Positions 25,970 through 34,639 of a stretch of DNA of 64,000 nucleotides are shown in pieces (positions within the stretch are counted from its first letter, which is position 1; every line of letters starts with the position of its first letter). The translations under genes were made by a program, and so were the position numbers. The notes below the pieces were generated by a model. It ran no database searches and had not been told where the DNA came from. It saw nothing but the letters and a program-made list of their open reading frames with translations. Source of the DNA: Aureimonas populi (lineage in GTDB: Bacteria > Pseudomonadota > Alphaproteobacteria > Rhizobiales > Rhizobiaceae); NCBI RefSeq assembly GCF_017815515.1, contig NZ_CP072611.1:3286001-3350000 (forward strand), read 5' to 3'.

Positions 25970-26523
25970 AGCCGCACCTGGCGGAAGGGCGCGATCAGCG
26001 CCCTGGCGAAGGCCGGCACGATGGCCGGCTGCATCGCCTGCGGCACGATTCCGCGCGTCTCATAGGAAGCCGCGACGATGCGCAGCAGCGCCTGGCGCAA
26101 CGCGTCCGGCACCTCGGCGGCCGAAAGTCCGGCGCGGAACTCCACCTCCAGCCCGTTCGCCGCCGCGCGCCGAGCGGCAGGCTCCGGCACCAGCCATTCG
26201 CGCGCGCCCAGCTTCACCACCGCGACAGTTGCCGGCTCCAGCTCCCGCGCCTCCCCTCTGGGCCCGTAGGCCGTCACTTTCGTCACCTCGCGCACCGGCC
26301 CCCGGCGCGGCGCAATCCGCCCGTCCCGCGGCACGTCGGCGCAGAGCCGGAAGCTGCGCGCCCCGAGCGCGAGGCCGGTCTCGTTCTCCACCGTCTCGCG
26401 CGCGCCACGGATCAGGGCGCCCACCAGCGCGTCCTCGTCGCCGCGCTCGATCCGGCACCAGTCCTTGGCCTCGGCCACCGTCACCGGCTCGGCCCCGCCG
26501 TCCCGCAGGTCGATCAGCGTCAT
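25966..26523 (-). CDS. GTA head-tail adaptor (g6)
   Basis: 185 aa, TIGR02215/phiE125 gp8-like adaptor that docks on the portal: LRDGGAEPVTVAEAKDW start, DEDALVGALIRGARE and TGLALGARSFRL helices, ALRQALLRIVAASYETRG at the C-terminus. RcGTA g6 equivalent. It follows the capsid gene after a terminator hairpin, so it should be made in smaller amount than capsid. Confidence 0.9.
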   Translation of the reverse strand: MTLIDLRDGGAEPVTVAEAKDWCRIERGDEDALVGALIRGARETVENETGLALGARSFRLCADVPRDGRIAPRRGPVREVTKVTAYGPRGEARELEPATVAVVKLGAREWLVPEPAARRAAANGLEVEFRAGLSAAEVPDALRQALLRIVAASYETRGIVPQAMQPAIVPAFARALIAPFRQVRL

Positions 26524-26548
26524 CCGTGCGCCCCCTTGCGTCCTTTCG

Positions 26549-26575
26549 AAAAAGGCCGGGCGTCGCCGCCCGGCC
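26549..26575 (-). terminator. Strong intrinsic terminator inside the GTA cluster, after the capsid gene
   Basis: Perfect 9-bp stem GGCCGGGCG / CGCCCGGCC with a four-base loop, followed on the minus strand by TTTTT. It lies 20 bases after the capsid stop and 26 bases before g6. Confidence 0.88.
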
Positions 26576-26595
26576 CGCCCTTCGCGTCCCTTCCG

Positions 26596-27843
26596 TCAGG
26601 CGGCAAAGGTCAGCAGCTTCGCCGCGTCGAAGTCCTGGATGCCGCCGCCCACGCGCTTGGTGGTGTAGAAGAGGACGTAGGGCTTGGCGGAATACGGGTC
26701 GCGCAGCACGCGCACGCCCTGCCGGTCGACGACGAGGTAGAAGCGCGCGAAGTCGCCGAAGGCGATGGCGTTGGCGCCGGGCGCGATGTCGGGCATCGCC
26801 TCGGCCTCCACCACGGGAAAGCCCATCAGCGTCGCGCGGGCGCCGGCGCTGGCCGGCGGCGCCCACAGATAATTGCCGTCCGCGTCCTTCAGCTTGCGCA
26901 CAGCGCTCTGCGTGCGCCGGTTCATCACGAAGCTGGCGTTCTGCCGGTAGCCGCCCTTCAGCGCATAGACGAGGTCGATCAGCGCGTCGGCCGCCATGCC
27001 GGGCATGAACGCACCATCCGCCCCCGTCGAGACGGTACCCACGCTGCCCCAGCTCCAGTCCGCTTCCGAAACGGTCGGGTAGGTCATGAAGCCGCGCGGC
27101 TTGGCGATGCCGTCGCCCGTCACGAAGGCCGCGCCCTCCTGCGTGGCGAAGGCCTGCTCCACCTCCTCGCCGATCCAGCGGTCGATATCCACCGCCGCGT
27201 CGTCGAGAAGCGCGGCGGTCGCCGCCGGCATGGCGTAGAGCTCCATGGTGGGGAAGGCCAGCTCGGCCAGTTGCGGCGCTTCGGTTTTCGGCCGCGCATC
27301 GGCCTCGCCCACCCAGCCGGTCTGCGCGCCGGAAACGGCGAAGGGCTTCTTCAACACGGCGCTGGAAACCTGCCGCACGCTGGCGATGGAGCGGATGGGC
27401 GAAACGCTCGCCAGCCGCCGGCCGATCTCGCTTTCCGTCTCCGGCGGCACGAGGAAGCCGCCATCGGCGCCGGTCAGGCCGCTCATCGCCTTCTCTTCCA
27501 GCCGCCGCAGGCGGTTCTCGTCGCCGCCGCGCACATAGGCCTCGAAGGCCTGCCGGTGTTCGCTCGGCCGCGCCTCGCCGGTCTCGAGGCCGCCCAGCGC
27601 CGGCCGCGCCTGTTTCAGAGCCAGCCGCTCCAGGCGCTTCTCGTGCTCCTCCAGCGCCTGGGAAAGGCGCTCCACCTTGTCGTCGGTCACGGGGTCGGCG
27701 CCCATGCGCTTCTCGATCTGCGCCATGCGCTCGTCATTGGCCTCGCGGAAGCTCTCGAAGGCTTCGATGAACTCGCCGAAGGCGTCGGCCGCCCCGCGCG
27801 TGTCGGCCTTGGTCTCCAGGGTGGGGTGGGTGCTGTTGTGCAT
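26596..27843 (-). CDS. GTA major capsid protein, HK97 fold (g5)
   Basis: 415 aa. N-terminal delta-like coiled region at about 1-110 (EKRMGADPVTDDKVERLSQA) is removed by the g4 protease in RcGTA. The HK97 shell domain follows (GGFLVPPETESEIGRRL, ASFVMNRRTQSAVRKLKD, VVEAEAMPDIAPGANAIAFG, IQDFDAAKLLTFAA). ATG 27843 with GGAG 5-6 bases upstream. 23 bases downstream of g4. Most abundant product of the particle. Confidence 0.95.
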   Translation of the reverse strand: MHNSTHPTLETKADTRGAADAFGEFIEAFESFREANDERMAQIEKRMGADPVTDDKVERLSQALEEHEKRLERLALKQARPALGGLETGEARPSEHRQAFEAYVRGGDENRLRRLEEKAMSGLTGADGGFLVPPETESEIGRRLASVSPIRSIASVRQVSSAVLKKPFAVSGAQTGWVGEADARPKTEAPQLAELAFPTMELYAMPAATAALLDDAAVDIDRWIGEEVEQAFATQEGAAFVTGDGIAKPRGFMTYPTVSEADWSWGSVGTVSTGADGAFMPGMAADALIDLVYALKGGYRQNASFVMNRRTQSAVRKLKDADGNYLWAPPASAGARATLMGFPVVEAEAMPDIAPGANAIAFGDFARFYLVVDRQGVRVLRDPYSAKPYVLFYTTKRVGGGIQDFDAAKLLTFAA

Positions 27844-27866
27844 GGTCGCTCCTCTTGGGGGGTGGT

Positions 27867-28412
27867 TCAGGATGCGGCGCGCGCGGGGCGCGCCAGCCGC
27901 CGCGCGGCCTCGCGGATTCGGCGCGGCAGGTCGCGCCCCCGCGTCTCGGCAAGCCGCGCGAGGGCCTGCATGGGAAAGGTGACGACCGAGATTTCCCAAA
28001 GGTCGATCTCGGCGATGCGCCGCACGCCACCCGGCTCGCGCCGGGCCCGGCGCGCCTTGAAGCCGATGGACAGCCCGTCCACGGCCCCGGCGCGGATCAG
28101 CTCGAACACGTCGCGCCCCCGGCGCGTGGAAAGCGCGAGCTTTCCCTCCACCAGGAGCCCGCGCGAATCCTCCGCGATGGCGGTCCACACGCCGATGGGC
28201 TCGGCCGGGTCGTGCTGCCAGAGCATACGGATGCCCGCCGCCCCGCGCTCCTTCAGCGTGCGGGCGAAGGCGCCGCGCTCGATGCGGTCGCCGGAAGGGT
28301 CGGTGCGCTCGAAGAGGCTGGCATAGCCGCGCACGAGCCCGTCCTCGCGCGCGTCCACCGGCCCGGCCGGCCGCGCCGCTTTCGTGCGCTTCACGCTCGG
28401 CACGAGGCTCAT
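27867..28412 (-). CDS. GTA prohead protease, HK97 family (g4)
   Basis: 181 aa. HK97 prohead protease features: GYASLFERTDPSGDRIERGAF with the expected acidic start, LWQHDPAEPIGVW containing the catalytic His, and GLSIGFKARRA containing the catalytic Ser. The ATG at 28412 overlaps the g3.5 stop (ATGA). The Arg-rich C-terminus (PRRIREAARRLARPAR) may bind the capsid scaffold region. Confidence 0.93.
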   Translation of the reverse strand: MSLVPSVKRTKAARPAGPVDAREDGLVRGYASLFERTDPSGDRIERGAFARTLKERGAAGIRMLWQHDPAEPIGVWTAIAEDSRGLLVEGKLALSTRRGRDVFELIRAGAVDGLSIGFKARRARREPGGVRRIAEIDLWEISVVTFPMQALARLAETRGRDLPRRIREAARRLARPARAAS

Positions 28413-28738
28413 CGCTTCGCCCCCGCCGGCTGGAACAGCCCGTCGATGAAGCGCGTCAGAACGCCGAGCGCGCCCCAGGCGCAAAGGCTCGCCGCCGCCG
28501 AGCCCATCAGCGCCAGTTCGCTGGCCGAAAGGCGCGAGGCGAAGCCGAAATGCTCGGCCAGCATCAGCCCGGCCGGGCCGCCGAAGACGAGGCCCATCAC
28601 GGCCCCGGCGAGAAAGCGGATCGCCGCCTCGCGCCGGCCGGACGGAAGCAGGTAGGCGACCGAGATCGCCGAGCCCGCCACGGCCCCGAAAAGCTTGGCG
28701 CTCAAGAGCGCCAGCGGAGAGATTGGGTCGGCCGTCAT
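28409..28738 (-). CDS. GTA small membrane protein (g3.5, DUF6107-like)
   Basis: 109 aa. Start ATG 28738 with GGGAG 7 bases upstream. Two to three hydrophobic segments (about 10-30, 40-60 and 75-95). It occupies the g3.5 position between portal and protease. I believe the family is DUF6107, recalled rather than checked. No role in the particle is established. Confidence 0.75.
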   Translation of the reverse strand: MTADPISPLALLSAKLFGAVAGSAISVAYLLPSGRREAAIRFLAGAVMGLVFGGPAGLMLAEHFGFASRLSASELALMGSAAASLCAWGALGVLTRFIDGLFQPAGAKR

Positions 28739-28769
28739 GGCGCGTCTCCCTTCCATGAGTGTGAAACCA

Positions 28770-29960
28770 TCAGCGGCGCGGGCCGTAGCCCACGGCCTCG
28801 CGCTTCTCGTCCTCGGTCAGGAAATCGGCGGCGCCCACGCGCGCCCACAGCGCCTCGCGCTCGGCGGCCAGCCCCTCCACGCGGTCGGCGTCGAAGCCCA
28901 GCCGCATCCCCGTCCCCTCGCGGAAATGGGCGGCCAGGAAGTCGCCCACCGCCCCCGTCAGCCGTGTCAGCAGCGGCAGCACGGTCAGGCGGAACAGCGC
29001 CCGGTTGGCCTCGGCGTAATTGGCATAGGTCGCATCGCCCGGAATACCGAGCAGCATGGGCGGCACGCCGAAGGCCACCGCGATGTCCCGCGCGGCCTGG
29101 TTCTTGGCCTCGATGAAGTCCATGTCCCTCGGCGAGAGGGCCATGGCCTTCCAGTCGAGCCCGCCCTCCAGAAGCATCGGCCGCCCGGCGCGAGCCGCGC
29201 CCGCATAGCCGCTCTCCAGCTCCGTCTTCAGCCGGTCGAACTGGTCGGGCGAAAGGTTGCCGCCCTCGCCGGGCTGGTAGACCAGCGCGCCGGAGGGCCG
29301 GGCGGAATTGTCGAGCAGCGCCTTGTTCCAGCGCCCGGCGGCGTTGTGCAGGTCCACCGCGCCCCGCGCGGCCGAGAGCGGCGCGAAGCCCTCCGCGTCG
29401 GCCAGCGGATGGAACAGGCGAATGTGCAGCAGCGGCCCCGGCCGCCCGCCCTCGCCCTCCGCCGCGATCCGCCTCACCTGCCGGCCGATGCGGTATTCAT
29501 AGGCCTCGGGCCAGCCGTCCGGCCCCTCCAGCGCCCGCACCCGGTCGGGCCGCAGCGCATAGAGCGCGCGCGGCTCCTCGCCGATCAGGCTCGCCTCCAG
29601 ATAGGCGTTGCCGGACAGGAGCAGATGCCCGCACAGCGCCTCGATCAGCGCGGCGCGGTCGTCCAGCCCGTTCGGCCGGCGCAGGAGGTCGAGCATCGGA
29701 TGCGCCTCCACCTCGCGCCCGCCCTCATAGAGAAGCAGCGGCACCGCCGAGGCGTTCTCGGCGATCAGCCGCACCGAGCGGTAGACCACCGGGTTGCGCA
29801 TGAAGCCCGCGCGCGCGCCGCCCGCATAGCTGCGTTCGCCCTCCTCGCCGGCCGAGAGGCCCGGGAAGACCAGCGTGCCCGCCGCATAGCCCGCGCTCTT
29901 CATCTCGGCCGGCATCGGCGCGCGCGCCATCCACGCCCCGATCATGGATCGCAGCCCCAT
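28770..29960 (-). CDS. GTA portal protein, HK97 family (g3)
   Basis: 396 aa. Portal fold: VVYRSVRLIAENASAVPL, LLRRPNGLDDRAALIEAL, ALRPDRVRALEG, VAFGVPPMLLGIPGDATYAN and the wing/crown regions. ATG 29960 is chosen over an upstream frame to 30032 because AGGAGA lies 7 bases before it and the shorter product has the usual length. Forms the dodecameric DNA entry ring. Confidence 0.94.
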   Translation of the reverse strand: MGLRSMIGAWMARAPMPAEMKSAGYAAGTLVFPGLSAGEEGERSYAGGARAGFMRNPVVYRSVRLIAENASAVPLLLYEGGREVEAHPMLDLLRRPNGLDDRAALIEALCGHLLLSGNAYLEASLIGEEPRALYALRPDRVRALEGPDGWPEAYEYRIGRQVRRIAAEGEGGRPGPLLHIRLFHPLADAEGFAPLSAARGAVDLHNAAGRWNKALLDNSARPSGALVYQPGEGGNLSPDQFDRLKTELESGYAGAARAGRPMLLEGGLDWKAMALSPRDMDFIEAKNQAARDIAVAFGVPPMLLGIPGDATYANYAEANRALFRLTVLPLLTRLTGAVGDFLAAHFREGTGMRLGFDADRVEGLAAEREALWARVGAADFLTEDEKREAVGYGPRR

Positions 29961-29986
29961 ATCCGTCTCCTGATGCTTCGATGTCG

Positions 29987-30010
29987 AAAAATTCCCGCCC
30001 GGCACGGGCG
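29987..30010 (-). terminator. Weak terminator-like hairpin between g2 and g3
   Basis: Minus strand CGCCCG-TGC-CGGGCG (6-bp stem) then GGAA and TTTTT. The four-base spacer before the U-run and the short stem make it weaker than the two other internal hairpins. Confidence 0.4.
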
Positions 30011-30057
30011 CAGGCGCTTCGGGCGCCCTCATCCCGAACCTTCGCCCGCGAGCCGTA

Positions 30058-31368
30058 TCAGAGCCCGCGAATGCGCGGCTCGGCCTGCGGCTGGGTCAAC
30101 GCGCTCACCGCCCAGACCAGCGCGTCCAGCCGGTCGGGAGAGCGCCCGCCGGAGAGCCCGTCCGGCCCGAAATCGGCCATCTCGTCCTCCAGCGCCGCGA
30201 AGGCGCCGGCATGGCGCACGCGGCCCTGCTCGTAGAGCGCGGCCACAGGCTCGGCGCGCAGCCATTTGCCCCGGCTGGCGCGCACGGGCCGCACCGGCAC
30301 GTCGGGGCTCACGGCGCGGATCACCGCCTCCACCATCTCGCCACCCTGGTTCGCCTCGGCCACGATCCGGTCGGCCTGAAGCCGCTCGTAGAGCGCCACC
30401 GCGGCCCGCGCCCATTGCGGAGGCTTCAGGCCCTGCCGGCTGGCGTCCGCCAGCACGTAGATCGTCCCGTCCGCCGCCAGCCCGGCCGCCACGATGCCGC
30501 AGGCATCGGAGCGCGCGCCCGATCCCGCCGGCGGGTCCACCGCCACCACGATGCGCCGCAGCTCCGGCGCCGCGCGCACCCTCAGGGCGTCGATGCCGGA
30601 GCGGTCGAACAGCGCGTCCTCGCGCGCCTCCACCATCTCGCCGTCCAGCTCCTGGCGCCCCAGCCGCGAGCCGCCGTAGCGCCCCTCCATCGCGCTGATG
30701 AACCCTTGTGCCAGGTTGGCCGCGTTCTCGGCCGTGCGCATCCGCGTCACCACCGTCCCTTGCTCCTGCAAGAGCCGGCGCAGCAGCGGCACGGCCCTCG
30801 GCGTGGTGGTGAAGAGCGCGCGGGGCTTCTCTCCCAGCCGCAGGGCCAGTTGCAGATTGTCGAAACAGGCGTCCGGATGCTTCCACTTGGCCAGCTCGTC
30901 GCCCCAGGCGCATTCGAACTGGTAGCCGCGCAGCGCCTCCGGGTCCTCGGAGGAGAAGATCTGCGCCACCGCGCCATTGGAAAAGACCAGCCGGCGGCGC
31001 GTGGCCTCGAACACGGGCCGCGCCCGCCAGTCGAGCGAGGCGATGCCGCTCTCGCCCTCGATCATCACCTCGCGCGCATCCCCCAGGGTCTCGGCCAGAA
31101 GGCCGATCCGCCCGTGCGGCCTGCGGGCGATGGGCGGCAGGCCCAGCGCCATCGCCCGCACCCATTCGGCCCCGGCCCGTGTCTTGCCCGAGCCGCGCCC
31201 GCCCATCATCAGCCATTGCCGCCATTCGCCGGGCGGGGGCAGTTGCTCGGCGCGCGCGAAGCAGGGCCAATCCGGCATCGCGGCGCGCAGGGCGCGGGGC
31301 GCGGCCTTGCCGACCTCCCGCTCCAGCGCCTCCCAGAACGCGCCCTCGTCCAGCGCACCGCCGCTCAC
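30058..31368 (-). CDS. GTA large terminase subunit (g2)
   Basis: 436 aa. Walker A GGRGSGKT at 56-63, downstream acidic ATPase residues in the SSEDPEALRGYQFECAWGDE region, and a C-terminal nuclease domain with IVVAVDPPAGSG as its first acidic strand. GTG start at 31368 overlaps the g1 TGA (GTGA). In GTAs this headful motor packages host DNA without a pac site. 97 bases separate it from the portal gene; they include a small GC hairpin followed by a T-run (29987-30010). Confidence 0.94.
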   Translation of the reverse strand: MSGGALDEGAFWEALEREVGKAAPRALRAAMPDWPCFARAEQLPPPGEWRQWLMMGGRGSGKTRAGAEWVRAMALGLPPIARRPHGRIGLLAETLGDAREVMIEGESGIASLDWRARPVFEATRRRLVFSNGAVAQIFSSEDPEALRGYQFECAWGDELAKWKHPDACFDNLQLALRLGEKPRALFTTTPRAVPLLRRLLQEQGTVVTRMRTAENAANLAQGFISAMEGRYGGSRLGRQELDGEMVEAREDALFDRSGIDALRVRAAPELRRIVVAVDPPAGSGARSDACGIVAAGLAADGTIYVLADASRQGLKPPQWARAAVALYERLQADRIVAEANQGGEMVEAVIRAVSPDVPVRPVRASRGKWLRAEPVAALYEQGRVRHAGAFAALEDEMADFGPDGLSGGRSPDRLDALVWAVSALTQPQAEPRIRGL

Positions 31369-31709
31369 GCGGCCCCCTCCGCGGGCAGGAGCCCCGCCCC
31401 TTTCGCCCGGCGCGCGTCGATGGCGCGCAGCCGCTTCAGCATCTCGCGGCGCAGCTTCTGAGTCTCGGCCGCGTCCTCCTCCTGCCCCGTCACCATCGCC
31501 AGAGCCTCCAGCCGCCGCAGCTCCAGAAGCTTCTCCAGCGTGCGCGTCACCTGGCCGATGGCCTCGATGCGCGCCTTCGCCCCGCTCCGGCTCCCCTCGC
31601 CATTTTCAGGATTATTGTCCTCCACCTCCGCTTCCAGCGCCCGCGTCTCGGCATCCAGCGCCGCCATGAGCCGATCCGCCATCAACGCCCGGCGCGTCTT
31701 TCCGGCCAT
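31365..31709 (-). CDS. GTA small terminase subunit (g1)
   Basis: 114 aa, first gene of the cluster. Coiled helical protein (RRALMADRLMAALDAETRALEAEVED, KARIEAIGQVTRTLEKLLELRRLEAL) with a basic C-terminus (RREMLKRLRAIDARRAKG), as for RcGTA g1/TerS. ATG 31709 is preferred; an in-frame TTG at 31766 would run through the leader terminator. Stop overlaps the g2 GTG. Confidence 0.85.
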   Translation of the reverse strand: MAGKTRRALMADRLMAALDAETRALEAEVEDNNPENGEGSRSGAKARIEAIGQVTRTLEKLLELRRLEALAMVTGQEEDAAETQKLRREMLKRLRAIDARRAKGAGLLPAEGAA

Positions 31710-31725
31710 CCGAACCCCCGAACGC

Positions 31726-31758
31726 AAAAACGGCCCGCTCCTCTCGGAACCGGCCGTT
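31726..31758 (-). terminator. Leader terminator/attenuator before GTA g1
   Basis: Minus strand AACGGCC.GTTCC-GAGA-GGAGC.GGCCGTT, 12 of 13 positions paired, with TTTTT formed at the end of the stem. It lies downstream of the candidate GTA promoter and upstream of the g1 start, so it can serve both as the terminator of the upstream ycgN-like gene and as an attenuator of the GTA operon. Confidence 0.8.
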
Positions 31759-31784
31759 GCCCGCAATATCTCGACTGTAGCTGA

Positions 31785-31813
31785 ACCCTACCGAACCACC
31801 GTCACGGTGTCAA
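31785..31813 (-). promoter_or_regulatory. Candidate GTA promoter
   Basis: Minus strand: perfect -35 TTGACA (31808-31813, overlapping the TGA of the upstream gene), 17-base spacer, -10-like TAGGGT (31785-31790). Only TTGACA hexamer noticed in the approach to g1. Confidence 0.5.
31797..31809. promoter_or_regulatory. Palindromic operator candidate over the GTA promoter
   Basis: CACCGT-C-ACGGTG, perfect 6-bp arms around one base, occupying the spacer and the edge of the -35 box of the candidate GTA promoter. A protein bound here would directly control g1-g15 transcription. Confidence 0.45.
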
Positions 31814-32307
31814 GGAATATTTTCATATTTCTTGGTGGGCCGCATGTCCGGCACCTCGCCCGGCCATGCGGCCAGATGGTCCTCGTAGTCCTCCGGCTCC
31901 ATGCCCACCTCGCTGACGATGCGCCCGCGCACGGAAACGCCGGCCTCGTGCACCGTGTCGCGGTCCCCGGAAACGAGGTGGTGCCACCAGTAGAGGTCGT
32001 GCCCCTCGGCCACGAGCCGGTAGGCGCAGGTGGGCGGCAGCCAGGAGAGCGTGCGCACCTCCTGCGGCGTCAGCTTCACGCAGTCGGGCACCGTGGCCTG
32101 CCGGTTCGCATAGTCGGAGCAGCGGCAGCTTTGCCCGTCCAGCAGGCGGCATCCCACATCCGTCCAGTGGATCTGGCCCGTGTCCCAGTCCTCCAGCTTG
32201 TTCAGGCAGCAGCGCCCGCAGCCGTCGCACAGCGCCTCCCATTCGGCCGTGCTCAGCGCCTCCAGCGGCTTCTCGCGCCAGAATGGATTGTTGCTCAAAT
32301 CACGCAT
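31810..32307 (-). CDS. YcgN/UPF0260 cysteine-cluster protein
   Basis: 165 aa with the family Cys pattern: CDGCGRCC near 27-34, [14 protein letters not shown] near 53-66, later C in VPDCVKL and PPTCAYRL. The Cys set is expected to bind zinc or an Fe-S cluster; molecular role unknown. Conserved single-copy gene in proteobacteria. Divergent from the penicillin-binding protein gene and immediately upstream of the GTA cluster. Confidence 0.92.
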   Translation of the reverse strand: MRDLSNNPFWREKPLEALSTAEWEALCDGCGRCCLNKLEDWDTGQIHWTDVGCRLLDGQSCRCSDYANRQATVPDCVKLTPQEVRTLSWLPPTCAYRLVAEGHDLYWWHHLVSGDRDTVHEAGVSVRGRIVSEVGMEPEDYEDHLAAWPGEVPDMRPTKKYENIP

Positions 32308-32456
32308 CCGAAGGAGTCATTGCGGGGAACATCGGTCGCGGCTTGCCGATAACCGCGAATTGCACATCTAGCAGCCATGAAGGGGCTTATAGTATGACGG
32401 GACGAGGGATGGCCATCATCGGCCATGCGTGAACCTCCCGGAGGTGGTCTGTCAGC

Positions 32457-34616
32457 GTGTCCAAACTGCTTCCCTCCGCAAAGGGCTTCCGCCGCCACCG
32501 TCCCTCGCGGCTGATCGAGCTGGATGCATGGCTGGATTCCAGCCTGTGGCGCTTCTTTCACAGCTTTTCGGGCCTCTGGGAATCGATCACCATCTTCTCC
32601 CGCCGCTTTCGCACGCGCGGCTTCAACCGGGTCATGGTGGAATTGTCGGGCGAGGCGCTGACGCTGGGGCTCGCGGGCATCGTCGTCCTCCTCGCGCTGG
32701 CCCAGCCGGCCATGCGCCACACCGCCGCCGGCCTGCCGGAGCAGACCGACTACTCCGTCCTCTTCCTCGACAGGCACGGCAACGAGATCGGCCGTCGCGG
32801 CGTGCTGCGCTCCGACGCGGTGCCCATCGACGAGTTGCCCGACCAGTTCGTCAAGGCGGTGCTGGCCACGGAGGATCGCCGCTTCTTCGAGCATTGGGGC
32901 ATCGACTTCATCGGCCTCGGCCGCGCGCTCAGCCAGAATGCGCGCGCCGGCGGCGTGGTGCAGGGCGGCTCCACCCTCACCCAGCAGCTCGCCAAGAATC
33001 TCTACCTCACCAACGAGCGCTCGCTCGACCGCAAGATCAACGAGGCCTTCATCGCGCTCTGGCTGGAGACCAACCTTTCCAAGCGGCAGATCCTCGGCAT
33101 GTATCTGGACCGCGCCTATATGGGCGGCGGCACCTTCGGCGCGGCGGCGGCGGCCGAGTTCTATTTCGGCAAGAACATCCGCGACGTGAACCTTGCGGAG
33201 TCGGCCATGCTGGCGGGGCTGTTCAAGGCCCCCGCCAACTACGCCCCCCACATCAACCTGCCGGCGGCGCGCGCGCGCGCCAACGTGGTTCTCTCCGCCA
33301 TGGTGGATTCGGGCTTCATGACGGAGGGGCAGGTCGTCACCGCCCGCCGCAGCCCGGCCAACGCCATCGACCGCACCGGCATCGTCTCGCCCGACTATTT
33401 CCTAGACTTCGCCTTCGAGGAGGTGCAGCGCATCGCCCGCCCGATGACGCGGCGCAACTTCATCGCCCAGACCTCCATCGACATGGGCCTCCAGCGCCTC
33501 GCCGACGAGTCCATCGACTACCATCTGCGCCAGTTCGGCCGCTCCTACGCGGTGGAGGAGAGCGCCATGGTCGTGCTGGACGACGAGGGCGGCGTGGTGG
33601 CGCTGGTGGGCGGGCGCGATTACGGCCTGTCGCAGTTCAACCGCGCCACCCGCGCGCTGCGCCAGCCCGGCTCCTCCTTCAAGCCCTTCATCTACGCGGC
33701 CTATATGGAGGAGGGGCACGAGCCGAACGAGGTGGTCGTGGACGGCCCGGTCTCCATCGCCGGCTGGTCGCCGCAGAATTACGGCCGCTCCTTCGCCGGC
33801 CGCGTCTCCCTCACCGACGCGCTGGCCCGCTCCATCAACACCATTCCCGTCAAGCTCTCGCAGGCCATCGGCATGCGAAAGGTGGTGGAGGTGGCCAAGG
33901 CGATGGGCGTGGAAAGCAATCTTCGGGGCGACAAGACCATGGCGCTCGGCACCAGCGAGGTCACGGTGCTGGATCAGGCCACGGGCTACGCGGTGTTTCC
34001 CGCCGGCGGCCTCGAATCGCGCCGCCACACCATTCTCTCATTGCAGGACACCAACGGCGAGGTGGTGTGGACGGCGGCGCGCGACCTTCCGCCCCGCCGC
34101 CGCGTCCTCAGCCAGAAGGCCGCGGACGCGATGAACCAGATGATGGTGACGATTCCCGAGCGCGGCACCGCCCGCCGCGCCGCTCTCACCATGACGCGCG
34201 CCGCCGGCAAGACGGGCACCACCCAGGGCTACCGCGATGCGTGGTTCGTCGGCTACACGGGCAATTTCACCGCCGCCGTCTGGTACGGCAACGACAGTTT
34301 CCGCCCCACCAACAACCTCACCGGCGGCTCTCTGCCGGCCATGACGTGGCAGCGCTTCATGGAAGCGGCCCATCAGGGCATCGAGCTGCGGCCCATTCCG
34401 GGCATCGAGAACCCCCTGCCCGCGCCCGGCCAGACGCCCGTCGCGGCGGCCGGGGAGGACGATACGCCGCGCCTCACGCGTCCCGCCAGCCTCACCGCCG
34501 CCACGCAGCGTGTGCTTGGCGACATTGCGGGCGCCATGGCCGCCGCCCGCCGGGCAGCGCCCGAGGAGCTGGCCTCCGCAGGAGCCCTGCCCGCGCCCGA
34601 CCGCGCCGCGCGCTGA
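32457..34616 (+). CDS. Class A penicillin-binding protein (PBP1-type transglycosylase/transpeptidase)
   Basis: 719 aa peptidoglycan synthase. One N-terminal membrane segment at about 68-85. GT51 domain at about 105-290 with catalytic EDRRFFEHWG (E near 138) and GGSTLTQQLAKNLYL near 170. Transpeptidase domain with SxxK (SSFK, Ser near 406), SIN near 459 and KTGTT near 585. GTG start at 32457; the GGAGG ribosome site is about 12 bases upstream, slightly far. The Ala/Pro tail after residue 660 is low-complexity. Confidence 0.93.
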   Translation: MSKLLPSAKGFRRHRPSRLIELDAWLDSSLWRFFHSFSGLWESITIFSRRFRTRGFNRVMVELSGEALTLGLAGIVVLLALAQPAMRHTAAGLPEQTDYSVLFLDRHGNEIGRRGVLRSDAVPIDELPDQFVKAVLATEDRRFFEHWGIDFIGLGRALSQNARAGGVVQGGSTLTQQLAKNLYLTNERSLDRKINEAFIALWLETNLSKRQILGMYLDRAYMGGGTFGAAAAAEFYFGKNIRDVNLAESAMLAGLFKAPANYAPHINLPAARARANVVLSAMVDSGFMTEGQVVTARRSPANAIDRTGIVSPDYFLDFAFEEVQRIARPMTRRNFIAQTSIDMGLQRLADESIDYHLRQFGRSYAVEESAMVVLDDEGGVVALVGGRDYGLSQFNRATRALRQPGSSFKPFIYAAYMEEGHEPNEVVVDGPVSIAGWSPQNYGRSFAGRVSLTDALARSINTIPVKLSQAIGMRKVVEVAKAMGVESNLRGDKTMALGTSEVTVLDQATGYAVFPAGGLESRRHTILSLQDTNGEVVWTAARDLPPRRRVLSQKAADAMNQMMVTIPERGTARRAALTMTRAAGKTGTTQGYRDAWFVGYTGNFTAAVWYGNDSFRPTNNLTGGSLPAMTWQRFMEAAHQGIELRPIPGIENPLPAPGQTPVAAAGEDDTPRLTRPASLTAATQRVLGDIAGAMAAARRAAPEELASAGALPAPDRAAR

Positions 34617-34639
34617 TCTCGCCGGCATAGCCTCATCCC

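Noticed and set aside
17313..31709. Intact prophage
   Set aside because: No integrase, repressor, replication or attachment sequences; gene content and order are those of a GTA.
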